The notes below the pieces were generated by a model. It was not told the origin of the DNA and searched no databases. It saw nothing but the letters and a program-made list of their open reading frames with translations. Of a stretch of 36,402 nt of DNA, positions 16,590 to 24,588 are shown in pieces (the stretch's first letter is position 1; each line of letters starts with the position of its first letter). Source of the stretch: Casp-Chloro-G3 sp002816715 (GTDB lineage Bacteria; Chloroflexota; Dehalococcoidia; Lucifugimonadales; UBA3495); contig JAQBUV010000016.1 in the NCBI GenBank assembly GCA_027623815.1, positions 1-36,402 of the forward strand, written 5' to 3'. Position numbers and translations under genes: made by a program.

Positions 16590-17631
16590 ACCGGCTGCTG
16601 AGTCTGAAGCGCAGGGAAAATCCCCCCAGTCCCACCTTTTTGAGGCGGGGGTTAGGGGGGATTTCCTTTCCCGTGCCAATATTGGTGATTCAGACGATAA
16701 TGGCCCACTGGGTGGCTCTTTCAACGAGCTCACCCAAAAATATGAACTGTACTTGCGGGGACAGCGAGGGCTTTCCGAAAATACTATCCGCATCTATCTG
16801 ATCGACGTGGAGTCCTTCCGGCAATATCTGGCCCAAAATCGACTAGACCCCTCCCAAATGGACCGGCAGATGCTGCGAGGCTACCTGGCCTGGCTGGCGA
16901 CCTCGGCGCGCGGGGGAAGGCAAGGCTACGCTCGAGTCAGCATCACTCGCAAACTGACCGCCCTGCGCTCCTTCTATCGATTCTTGGTGCAGGAAGAATG
17001 GTTCCGTGCCAGCCCAGTTCTCAGCGGCCGCAGCTTTCAAGTCAAAGTTGAAAAACCCTTGCCCGCCTTCCTCGGCAAACAGGAAGTGGCCCGATTGATG
17101 GAAACTCCCGACACCTCAGACATTTTTGGTCGCCGCGACCAGGCCATTCTTGAAGTGCTGTACTCCTGTGGCGTGCGTCTGGCGGAGATACACGGCATAG
17201 ACCTACCCGACATCAAATTCGACAGCAGAGAAATACTGGTGCGGGGCAAAGGCTCCAAGGAGCGCTGGGTGCTTTTCGGCAAACCCACCGAGGACGCCTT
17301 GCGGAGTTATCTATCAGATAGCCGCCCCCAGCTGGCAACTGGGGCCACACCAGCCCTGTTCCTGAACCGCTACGGGGAGCGGCTGTCCCGACGGAGTTTC
17401 GAGAAACTAGTGCGCCAGTATTCCGCCCGCGCCGGTTTACGTGACGGTGTCCATCCCCACACGCTGCGCCACACCTTCGCCAGTCACATGCTGGAGGGCG
17501 ACGCCGACCTGCGGGTGATACAGGAACTGCTGGGACATTCCAGCCCCACCACCACTCAGCTATACACCCATATCACCAAGGGGGAAGCCAGAAACGCCTA
17601 TCTCAAATTTCACCCAGGGGCGTCGGGGTAA
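16579..17631 (+). CDS. Tyrosine site-specific recombinase XerC/XerD
   Basis: 350-residue tyrosine recombinase that most likely resolves chromosome dimers at a dif site. The N-terminal SAM-like domain begins near LTQKYELYLRGQRGLSENTI. Catalytic residues are Arg200 (CGVRLAEI), Lys in RGKGSKERW, His294 and Arg297 (HPHTLRH), His320 (LLGHSS) and Tyr329 (QLYTH). The first 50 residues are not Xer-like: residues from about 13 to 30 are encoded by a GC-rich palindromic repeat. No ATG or GTG occurs in frame between the repeat and the domain, so TTG 16579, overlapping the topA stop, is the only evident start. XerC and XerD cannot be told apart here. Confidence 0.9.
   Translation: MATRPAAESEAQGKSPQSHLFEAGVRGDFLSRANIGDSDDNGPLGGSFNELTQKYELYLRGQRGLSENTIRIYLIDVESFRQYLAQNRLDPSQMDRQMLRGYLAWLATSARGGRQGYARVSITRKLTALRSFYRFLVQEEWFRASPVLSGRSFQVKVEKPLPAFLGKQEVARLMETPDTSDIFGRRDQAILEVLYSCGVRLAEIHGIDLPDIKFDSREILVRGKGSKERWVLFGKPTEDALRSYLSDSRPQLATGATPALFLNRYGERLSRRSFEKLVRQYSARAGLRDGVHPHTLRHTFASHMLEGDADLRVIQELLGHSSPTTTQLYTHITKGEARNAYLKFHPGASG
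16614..16670. repeat. Palindromic repeat embedded in the Xer coding sequence
   Basis: AAATCCCCCC (16618-16627) pairs with GGGGGGATTT (16655-16664). An inner stem forms from CCCACCT and AGGCGGGG around a T-rich loop. It resembles the G/C-tract palindromes common between bacterial genes, but here is read as protein. Confidence 0.75.
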
Positions 17632-17703
17632 GTTGTACTGGCGGCCTATGTAACTCACTCTGCTAAACCGTCTACTTAAATCAGCTTGGTATAAAGACAG
17701 CGC

Positions 17704-17812
17704 AAAATCCCTTCTCCCCTGGTGGGAGAAGGTCAGGATGAGGGGGAAGATACCCGCACGCTGACGCCTCACCCTCACCTTAGTCCTCTCCCTTGATGGG
17801 AGTGGAACATAC
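17704..17812. repeat. GC-rich palindromic intergenic repeat
   Basis: CCTTCTCCC (17710-17718) pairs with GGGAGAAGG (17724-17732). Further on, CTCACCCTCACC and CTCCC-TTGAT-GGGAG add a second structured part. It begins GCAAAATCCC, as does the element near 26172, and fills the gap between the Xer gene and aroQ. Confidence 0.7.
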
Positions 17813-17830
17813 TCACCGCAAGAGGCAGGC

Positions 17831-18295
17831 ATGACCAAAATTCTGGTGCTGAACGGGCCCAACATCAACTTCCTAGGGCGTCGCAACCCGCAGATTTACG
17901 GGACGATGACTCTGGAGCAGGTCAACCAGGCGATTTCCCAAAAGGCCCAGTCGCTGGGGGTAGAGGTCGCCTTCTTCCAGTCCAACGCTGAAGGCAGCCT
18001 GATTGACTGTATTCAGGAACATTGGGGCAACATCAACGGCATCGTCATCAACCCCGGCGCTTTAACCCACTACGGCTATTCCCTCAAGGATGCCCTAATT
18101 GACGCCGCGGTGCCAGTAATTGAGGTGCACCTGGGCAACATTCACGCTCGGGAAGAGTGGCGGCGGCGCTCGGTCATTGCCGACATTGCCCGGGGCCAGA
18201 TTGCCGGGTTCGGCTGGCGCAGCTACACCGCCGCGCTGGAAATTATGGTGGGACTGCTGCAAGAAGAGAGCTCTCCGGGATCTCTAAATGAATAA
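17831..18295 (+). CDS. aroQ: 3-dehydroquinate dehydratase, type II
   Basis: 154-residue type II dehydroquinase, the third step of the shikimate pathway (3-dehydroquinate to 3-dehydroshikimate). Signatures are ILVLNGPNINFLGRRNPQIYG at the N terminus (flexible-lid Arg and catalytic Tyr23), FQSNAEGSLIDCIQ, INPGALTHYGYSLKDAL and EVHLGNIHAREEWRRRSV with the catalytic His. Length matches the dodecameric enzyme family. ATG 17831 follows GAGG closely. Its stop overlaps the start of the M24 peptidase by 8 nt, so the two are probably cotranslated, an arrangement found in several phyla. Confidence 0.95.
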   Translation: MTKILVLNGPNINFLGRRNPQIYGTMTLEQVNQAISQKAQSLGVEVAFFQSNAEGSLIDCIQEHWGNINGIVINPGALTHYGYSLKDALIDAAVPVIEVHLGNIHAREEWRRRSVIADIARGQIAGFGWRSYTAALEIMVGLLQEESSPGSLNE

Positions 18296-19355
18296 CCGGC
18301 TTCTCCGACTGGTTGAAGCGCTGGGCCAAAGCGCACTGGAGGGTATGCTGGTCTCCACACCGGAAAACCGTCGCTACCTGTCGGGCTTCACCGGCTCCGC
18401 CGGATACCTGCTGATCACTAAAGACCGAGCAATCCTTGCCACCGATTCCCGTTACACCCAGCAAGCCACTGACCAAGCACCAGATTTCCGCGTGATTCCG
18501 GCCCAGTCGGGGTGGGACTGGCTGATCGAGTCGTTGCAGAAATCCGGGATCAGCCGCCTGGGTTTTGAGAGCGAGCACCTGACGGTGGCCGAACACCACC
18601 GGCTGTTGGACTCGATCAAGCAAGAACCATCCCTGACCGGTATATCCCTGGTCGCCACTTCGGGAATCGTCGATGGGTTAAGAGTGGTCAAAGACCCGGA
18701 AGAACTGACCCTATTGCAGCGGGCAATCGACGCCTCCGATTCAGCAATGGACGCGGTGTGTCCCACCCTGCGGGAAGGCATGACCGAGCGGGAAGTGGCC
18801 TGGCGCATGGAGCAGGCAATGCGCGACTTTGGTGCGGATAGCGTCAGTTTCAATACCATTGTGGCATCCGGCCCCAACGGGGCGATGCCGCACCACCGTC
18901 CCACCGACCGGGCGATTGGACCGGGCGAACCAATTGTCATCGATATGGGGGCGAAGATTGGCGGCTATTGCAGCGACATTACCCGCACCGTGGTAATCGG
19001 AGAAGCGGATGAGACCTTCCGCAAGGTCTATGACATCGTGCTGGGCGCACAATTGACCGCGATTTCCATAGTACGGCCTGACCTGACCGGCGGAGAGGGC
19101 GATAGCCTGGCCCGGTCGGTAATTCAGGAGGCGGGTTACGGCGATAACTTCGGGCACGGCCTGGGACACGGCGTTGGTCTGGCGGTGCACGAAGCCCCTC
19201 GGGTCGGCCCTAATTCTGCTGACAAGCTGACTGCGGGTACAGTTTTTACCGTAGAGCCAGGCATTTATATTCCAGGTTGGGGTGGCGTGCGGATTGAGGA
19301 TATTGTGTTGCTGGAAGACTTTGGGGCCAGACCGCTGAGCAAAGCACGCAAGTGA
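18288..19355 (+). CDS. pepQ: M24-family aminopeptidase (Xaa-Pro dipeptidase/aminopeptidase)
   Basis: 355-residue pita-bread metallopeptidase expected to cleave Xaa-Pro bonds. The N-terminal creatinase-like domain (LVSTPENRRYLSGFTGSAGY, ILATDSRY) precedes the catalytic domain. Metal ligands are visible in VIDMGAKIGGYCSDITRTV (two Asp), GHGLGHGVGLAVHE (His), VFTVEPGIY (Glu) and GVRIEDIV (Glu). It starts within the aroQ stop (8-nt overlap) and lies upstream of efp, as in many Gram-positive and Chloroflexota genomes. Dipeptidase and aminopeptidase forms are not separable by eye, so the symbol is provisional. Confidence 0.9.
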   Translation: MNNRLLRLVEALGQSALEGMLVSTPENRRYLSGFTGSAGYLLITKDRAILATDSRYTQQATDQAPDFRVIPAQSGWDWLIESLQKSGISRLGFESEHLTVAEHHRLLDSIKQEPSLTGISLVATSGIVDGLRVVKDPEELTLLQRAIDASDSAMDAVCPTLREGMTEREVAWRMEQAMRDFGADSVSFNTIVASGPNGAMPHHRPTDRAIGPGEPIVIDMGAKIGGYCSDITRTVVIGEADETFRKVYDIVLGAQLTAISIVRPDLTGGEGDSLARSVIQEAGYGDNFGHGLGHGVGLAVHEAPRVGPNSADKLTAGTVFTVEPGIYIPGWGGVRIEDIVLLEDFGARPLSKARK

Positions 19356-19489
19356 GCCACCGTCCCGCTGGTCTTATGCCCGCCAATTAAAGTACACTAC
19401 GGAGACTGAAACAATTATCGGACTAACCAAGCTTTCCAATCACACTCACCGATAACACTTTCCGATAACACTCACCTGGGAGGGCTGCT

Positions 19490-20056
19490 TTGAGCATAAA
19501 CTTTGGCGATTTGAATAAGGGCATGGTCATCGAGTTGGACGGGCAGCCCTGGCAGGTTATTGACTACGAACGCCACAAGATGCAGCAGCGGGCGCCGGTT
19601 ACTCGTATTAAAATGAAGAACCTACTGTCCGGCTCGATTGTGGAGCGCACCTTCCAGCAATACCACACCAACTTCACGGTAGCGGAAATTGACAACCGGC
19701 AGGCCCAGTACCTTTACACCGACGGGTCCTACTTCTACTTCATGGACCAGGAGACCTTCGATCAGTACGATCTGAACAAAGAGCAGTTGGCCGGGACGCT
19801 GGAATACCTGAAAGAGAACATGATGGTCGAGATGGTCTTCTACAAGGGCGAACCGATCAACGTCAACGTGCCAACGCACGTGGAGTTGAAGGTGGTGGAT
19901 ACACCGCCAGCGTTCAAGGGTGACACCGCTCAGGGCGGCAACAAGCCCGCGACCCTGGAAACCGGCTTGCGCGTCACGGTGCCTACCTTTGTCACCACCG
20001 GATCCATCATCAAGGTCGATACGCGAACCGGGGAGTACACCGAGCGAGTCAGCTAA
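19490..20056 (+). CDS. efp: Translation elongation factor P
   Basis: 188-residue EF-P with the three beta-barrel domains: KOW-like domain I (INFGDLNKGMVIELDGQPWQVIDYE), an OB domain (YLYTDGSYFYFMDQETFDQYDL) and domain III ending LRVTVPTFVTTGSIIKVDTRTGEYTERV. EF-P relieves ribosome stalling at polyproline. The domain I tip loop, which reaches the P-site tRNA, reads H29-K-M-Q-Q-R-A-P36 where PGKG or PGRG is usual; the aligned modification position is Gln or next to Arg34. TTG 19490 has GGGAGGG six bases upstream. Just before it CCGATAACACT occurs twice (19450-19472), possibly regulatory. Confidence 0.93.
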   Translation: MSINFGDLNKGMVIELDGQPWQVIDYERHKMQQRAPVTRIKMKNLLSGSIVERTFQQYHTNFTVAEIDNRQAQYLYTDGSYFYFMDQETFDQYDLNKEQLAGTLEYLKENMMVEMVFYKGEPINVNVPTHVELKVVDTPPAFKGDTAQGGNKPATLETGLRVTVPTFVTTGSIIKVDTRTGEYTERVS

Positions 20057-20059
20057 GCG

Positions 20060-21310
20060 GTGGCTGTTTACACCGTCAGTCAGGTAACCGCTTATTTGCG
20101 GGAGTCGCTGGAATCCGACCCCCTGTTGTCCAACCTCTACGTGCTGGGCGAGGTTTCCAACCTGCGCGTTTCCTCTGCCGGACACTCCTACTTCACCCTC
20201 AAAGACGGCCAAGCAGTGCTGAACTGCGTCATGTTCAAGAGCCAGACTGGGGCCGGTCTGCTGTCCAACGGCGCTTCGGTATCAACCCACGGGCACCTGA
20301 GCTTTTATGAACCTCGCGGCTCCACCGACTTCATGGTTGACTTGGTCATGGCCGAAGGCGTGGGCGAGTTGGCCCTGGAACTGGAACGACTGAAGCTACG
20401 CCTGGGCGCTGAGGGTTTGTTTGAGGAATCACGCAAGCGTACATTGCCCGTGTTCCCCCAGGTCATTGGCCTGGTAACCTCCCCTTCGGGAGCGGTATTT
20501 CACGACATACAGAACGTGATTCGACGTCGCTATCCATTGATCGAACTGCTGCTATCGCCCACGCAGGTTCAAGGGGATCGGGCCGCGCCCAACATTGTCG
20601 CCGCCATCGAGGCGTTGAATCGAAACGGTCGCGCCGACGTGATAATCGTGGCTCGGGGCGGCGGTTCTCTAGAGGACCTGTGGCCCTTTAACGAAGAGTC
20701 AGTGGCCCGGGCCATCTACGCCAGCCGAATCCCCGTGGTCAGCGCGGTAGGGCACGAAACCGATGTGACTATCGCCGACCTGGTGGCCGATGTACGCGCG
20801 CCCACGCCATCGGCGGCGGCGGAGTTGGTGGTTCCCGATGGGAATGTGCTACGGCAGGATTTGGCTGAATTGACGATTCGATCGCAGCGGGCCATCGCCT
20901 ATGAGTTGCAGCACCGTGGCAACGAAGTGCAAGCTCTGGCTCGACAATTGGATAGCGCCCTGCCCGACTGGGATACCTGGCGGCGTCGGATAGACGACTT
21001 GGGACGGGTGGCCCACAGTTCATTAGCCAATCGACTGGCATTGAGCCAGGTTGAAGTTGGCGGCATGGCACAGCGAATGGGCGCATTGGACCCGGCGGCC
21101 ATCCTGCGACGGGGTTTCTCGGTGGTGCAGCGGGCGGACGACGATGCCGTGGTGAGCCGCGCTGCTCAGGTGTCTACCGGAGACGCTCTGACCATCACCG
21201 TGTCTGACGGTGTCATCCCAGCGACGGCAGGCGCTATCAGCCCCGTCGGCCCTCCAGCCAAGAAGAAAAAGGCGGCGGCGCAGATGCCGGAGATGGAGCG
21301 GTTGCTGTAA
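20060..21310 (+). CDS. xseA: Exodeoxyribonuclease VII large subunit
   Basis: 416-residue XseA, the catalytic subunit of the ssDNA exonuclease ExoVII used in repair. The N-terminal OB-fold (LYVLGEVSNLRVSSAGHSYFTLKD) is followed by the nuclease domain with GLVTSPSGAVFHDIQNVIRRRYP, VQGDRAAPNIVAAI, IIVARGGGSLEDLWPFN and SAVGHETDVTIADLVAD, all family hallmarks. The helical C-terminal part is somewhat short. GTG 20060 comes 3 nt after the efp stop, so coupling is likely. The end carries a basic AKKKKAAAQ stretch. Confidence 0.95.
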   Translation: MAVYTVSQVTAYLRESLESDPLLSNLYVLGEVSNLRVSSAGHSYFTLKDGQAVLNCVMFKSQTGAGLLSNGASVSTHGHLSFYEPRGSTDFMVDLVMAEGVGELALELERLKLRLGAEGLFEESRKRTLPVFPQVIGLVTSPSGAVFHDIQNVIRRRYPLIELLLSPTQVQGDRAAPNIVAAIEALNRNGRADVIIVARGGGSLEDLWPFNEESVARAIYASRIPVVSAVGHETDVTIADLVADVRAPTPSAAAELVVPDGNVLRQDLAELTIRSQRAIAYELQHRGNEVQALARQLDSALPDWDTWRRRIDDLGRVAHSSLANRLALSQVEVGGMAQRMGALDPAAILRRGFSVVQRADDDAVVSRAAQVSTGDALTITVSDGVIPATAGAISPVGPPAKKKKAAAQMPEMERLL

Positions 21311-21421
21311 ACGTCATTTTGTATCGTTCCAGATTGCGCTACTTCCGGTCAGTAAACCCCTTTCCCCCAGGTCCGCTCCAAGGTAGACTAGCCTTCAAAC
21401 TGAATTAAGGACTTTCCGCTG

Positions 21422-21700
21422 ATGCCAAGGCCCAAGAAAAACCAGTCCGGTACCGACCTGGAAACCATGACCTTCGAAGATGCATTCCGTCGGTTGGGGG
21501 AAACCGCCGAGGCTCTGGAAGCAGGGGGGTTGCCCCTGGCCGAAGCGACTGCCGTCTATGAACAGGGGATGGCGCTGGTGCAGCGATGCAACCAACTGCT
21601 GAATGAGACCGAGCTGAAGATAACCCGGTTGAAGGAAAGTTATACCGGCTCTACCGTTGAGGAAGTGTTGGAATGGGATGATGAGGAGACCGACGCCTGA
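21422..21700 (+). CDS. xseB: Exodeoxyribonuclease VII small subunit
   Basis: 92-residue helical protein. The family core is MTFEDAFRRLGETAEALEAG, then LPLAEATAVYEQGMALVQRCNQLLNETELKI, which wraps the XseA coiled coil. A 15-residue basic and polar N-terminal extension precedes the core. ATG 21422 has AAGGA about ten bases upstream. It lies 111 nt after xseA. The tail is acidic (EWDDEETDA). The downstream formyltransferase begins 1 nt after its stop. Confidence 0.92.
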   Translation: MPRPKKNQSGTDLETMTFEDAFRRLGETAEALEAGGLPLAEATAVYEQGMALVQRCNQLLNETELKITRLKESYTGSTVEEVLEWDDEETDA

Positions 21701-21701
21701 G

Positions 21702-22514
21702 ATGCTGAGCATTGGCTGGTTCTCCACCGGCAGGGGTGAAGGCTCTAGAGGTCTGTTGCAGTTTGTACAGGAGCGAATACTGAAGGGCAATCTAAATGCC
21801 CAAATCCAGTTCGTTTTCAGCAATCGCGGCCCGGGCGAGGCGGCAGGCTCCGATCAGTTTTTCGATCTGGCGCGCAGCTATGATCTGCCTTTAGTGACAC
21901 TTTCCTCCGCCGAGTTCCGACGCCAACGGGGTGGCTCTTTCGCCCGGCATCGGGAGGAATTCGATCAACAGGCATCCAGTCTGTTGTCGGGCCGCCAACC
22001 CGATATTTGCGTTCTGGCTGGTTATATGCTGATATTGGGCGGGGCCATGTGCCGCCAGTATCCCTTTCTGAACCTGCATCCAGCCTTGCCCGACGGGCCC
22101 ATTGGTACCTGGCAGGAGGTAATCTGGCAACTGATCGAAACCACGGCGACTCACACCGGAGCCATGATCCATCTGGCTACCGAGGCGGTAGACCGGGGGC
22201 CGGTCGTGTCTTACTGCACCGTTCCCATCGTCGGCGAGGAGTTCAAGCCCCATTGGAAAGACCTGGACGAGCGGGACGTATCTCAGATCAAGACTAGTCA
22301 GGGCGAGGACTTCAAGCTGTTCCAGCTTATCCGTCAGGCGGAATACCAGCGGGAACCCTACCTGCTGTTCGAGACTCTGCGGACAGTGGCCGACGGCAAA
22401 GTTCTGCCTAAAGAAAACCGCCTGTTGAATAATCTGGGAAAGCCTCTGTCAGCGAACGGGCTTTGTCTGGACGAAGAGATTAATCGGGCAATGATTGAGG
22501 ACGGGCTGGGCTAA
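21702..22514 (+). CDS. PurN-like formyltransferase family protein
   Basis: 270-residue protein with the formyltransferase N-terminal fold. Catalytic residues of glycinamide ribonucleotide formyltransferase are recognisable: Asn and His in FLNLHPALP, and Asp in GAMIHLATEAVDRGPVV, which follows THTGA. SIGWFSTGRGEGSRGLLQFV replaces the usual phosphate-binding VLxSGxGSNLQ segment, and about 70 C-terminal residues (from RDVSQIKT) extend past the normal 200-residue PurN. It is thus probably a folate-dependent formyl transfer enzyme, but not clearly purine-pathway PurN. The frame extends to 21657, but ATG 21702, 1 nt after xseB, is the sensible start. Confidence 0.75.
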   Translation: MLSIGWFSTGRGEGSRGLLQFVQERILKGNLNAQIQFVFSNRGPGEAAGSDQFFDLARSYDLPLVTLSSAEFRRQRGGSFARHREEFDQQASSLLSGRQPDICVLAGYMLILGGAMCRQYPFLNLHPALPDGPIGTWQEVIWQLIETTATHTGAMIHLATEAVDRGPVVSYCTVPIVGEEFKPHWKDLDERDVSQIKTSQGEDFKLFQLIRQAEYQREPYLLFETLRTVADGKVLPKENRLLNNLGKPLSANGLCLDEEINRAMIEDGLG

Positions 22515-22559
22515 AGGCGTGAAGTGGGCACTGGAAAAATGGGTTTGATCAGATGAAGG

Positions 22560-23849
22560 CTAAGCGGATTTCTGGATCGGTCCGAAGGGAAGTCGGAAAC
22601 TTTCTCCAGAAGCTGTAATTAACTCCGGCGAGTTTATGCCCTCTATAGCGTCCCGGTCAACCACGCAACGGACTACACCTTCCAGCGACGGCAACTCGTA
22701 CATCACTTCCATCAGAGTCTCTTCAACTATATAGCGCAGGCAGCGCGCCCCGGTCTGGTGAGTCAGGGCCTTATCCGCCGCCGCTTCCAATGCTTCTTGA
22801 GTGAATTCCAACTGGACGTTGTCGATACTGAACAGTTGCTGGTATTGCTTGACGATGGCATTCTTCGGCTCAACCAGCACTCGCATCAGAGCGTCCCGGT
22901 CCAAGTGTTCCAAGCTGGTAACCACCGGCAGCCGTCCCACCAATTCCGGGATAAATCCGTAGGTCAGCAGATCCTCTGGCGTGACATAGCTCAGAATGTT
23001 GTCATCGGTCTCAGTTTTGTATCGACTGCCCGACAGGAATCCCATCTGCGACCCACTGTAGGTTATGCGTCGCGATACGATGTCTTCCAAGCCTTCAAAT
23101 GCGCCGCCGCAGATGAAAAGAATGTTCTTGGTGTTGATTTGCAGGAATTCCTGGTGGGGATGCTTACGACCGCCATGGGGAGGCACGTTGGCCACGCACC
23201 CCTCAATGATCTTCAACAATTCTTGCTGGACGCCTTCGCCCGACACGTCCCTGGTGATGGATCGGTTGACTCCTTCTTTGCGGGCGATTTTATCCAGTTC
23301 ATCGATGTAGATGATGCCCTGCTCGGCCTTACCAATATCCCAATCAGCCGCCTGGATCAGCCGCAGTAGAATGTTCTCAACATCCTCGCCCACGTACCCA
23401 GACTCGGTGAGGGAGGTGGCGTCGCAAACGGCAAAGGGCACCGCTAGGGTGCGGGCCAGGGTTTCGGCCAGCATGGTCTTGCCACAGCCGGTGGGGCCGA
23501 CCAATAGGATATTGGCTTTTTGCAGCTCTACGTCGGATTTGTTGGCGCCGTTCCAGATACGCTTGAAGTGGTTGTAAACGGCAACGCTGAGCACCTTTTT
23601 GGCCTTTTCCTGGCCGACCACGTACTCGTCAAGGTTGGCGTAGATCGACCGAGGAACCAGTGGGCCGTCTTTCTTGGCGCGAACCGGCTGAACCGGCTGC
23701 TCGGTTTCAATGAGCTGCCCCAATACTCGAATGCACTCATAACAAACAGTTGCCTGCCCCTTACCCGCCACTACCAGGCTGGAACGGGTCTGCGTCTTAC
23801 CGCAAAAGGAACACTGAGAGAGCCTGGGGCCACTTCTCGCGTTAGTCAC
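22560..23849 (-). CDS. clpX: ATP-dependent Clp protease ATP-binding subunit ClpX
   Basis: 429-residue AAA+ unfoldase that feeds substrates to ClpP. The N-terminal zinc-binding domain has C13-x2-C16 and C36-x2-C39. Walker A is GPTGCGKT (118-125), Walker B IIYIDELDKI, with the pore loop GYVGED; FICGGAFEGLEDIVSRR and GFIPELVGRLPVV are typical. The ClpP-docking IGF loop region appears as MGFLSGSRYKT. Start is GTG 23849, with no strong ribosome-binding site, 67 nt after clpP. It is the last gene of tig-clpP-clpX. Confidence 0.95.
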   Translation of the reverse strand: MTNARSGPRLSQCSFCGKTQTRSSLVVAGKGQATVCYECIRVLGQLIETEQPVQPVRAKKDGPLVPRSIYANLDEYVVGQEKAKKVLSVAVYNHFKRIWNGANKSDVELQKANILLVGPTGCGKTMLAETLARTLAVPFAVCDATSLTESGYVGEDVENILLRLIQAADWDIGKAEQGIIYIDELDKIARKEGVNRSITRDVSGEGVQQELLKIIEGCVANVPPHGGRKHPHQEFLQINTKNILFICGGAFEGLEDIVSRRITYSGSQMGFLSGSRYKTETDDNILSYVTPEDLLTYGFIPELVGRLPVVTSLEHLDRDALMRVLVEPKNAIVKQYQQLFSIDNVQLEFTQEALEAAADKALTHQTGARCLRYIVEETLMEVMYELPSLEGVVRCVVDRDAIEGINSPELITASGESFRLPFGPIQKSA

Positions 23850-23916
23850 TGTCGGTTACTACTGCGCTTCATCAAATACTAAGACCCTCAAATACTAATG
23901 ACCCAAGATTAAAGAC

Positions 23917-24582
23917 TTAACTATTCTCGGTCCCGTTGCTGGAGGCCGCCCCCAGGATTTCATCAACCAGGCCATATTCCACGGCTTGCTCCGCGGTCAG
24001 GTAGAAGTCCCGGTCAGTATCCCGGACAATCTTATCGTAGTCCTGTCCGGTGTTATTGGATAGTAGGGTGCGTATTTTGTCCTGCAAACGCAGAATTTCC
24101 CGCGCCGCGATCTCAATGTCGCTGGCCTGGCCCTGCGCTCCGCCCAAAGCCTGGTGCATATGCACCGTGGAGTTGGGTAGACAGTACCGCTTGCCCTTGG
24201 CGCCGCCAGCCAGCAGCACAGTGGCCATGCTGGCCGCCATCCCCAGGCAGATGGTCGAGACTTCACATTTGATCAGGTGCATAGTGTCGTAAATGGCCAG
24301 GCCGGAACTGATAACTCCACCAGGGCTGTTGATGTATATGCTGATTCCCTTGTCGGGGTCTTCCCGCTCCAGGTACAGCAATTGGGCGATAATGACGTTG
24401 GCGATTGGGTCAGATATGGGAGTACCCATGAACACTATGCGCTCTTTCAGCAAGAGGGAGTAGATGTCGAAAGCCCGCTCACCCCGTGGGCTGGTCTCAA
24501 TGACCATGGGGATGATGTTTTGCGGGGTTAACAGAGACGCGCTAGGAACAAGCGGTGACGATTCGTAGGGGTTGTACAACAT
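23917..24582 (-). CDS. clpP: ATP-dependent Clp protease proteolytic subunit ClpP
   Basis: 221-residue serine protease subunit. The catalytic triad is Ser118 (GMAASMA), His143 (HMHQALGG) and Asp192 (RDTDRDFYL). The core begins IPMVIETSPRGERAFDIYSLLLKERIVF. A 25-residue leader (MLYNPYESSPLVPSASLLTP) precedes it and may be a propeptide, as in many ClpP. ATG 24582 has GGAG about 11 bases upstream inside the end of tig and lies 6 nt after the tig stop, which supports this start over the internal Met at residue 26. Confidence 0.96.
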   Translation of the reverse strand: MLYNPYESSPLVPSASLLTPQNIIPMVIETSPRGERAFDIYSLLLKERIVFMGTPISDPIANVIIAQLLYLEREDPDKGISIYINSPGGVISSGLAIYDTMHLIKCEVSTICLGMAASMATVLLAGGAKGKRYCLPNSTVHMHQALGGAQGQASDIEIAAREILRLQDKIRTLLSNNTGQDYDKIVRDTDRDFYLTAEQAVEYGLVDEILGAASSNGTENS

Positions 24583-24588
24583 TAGAGG

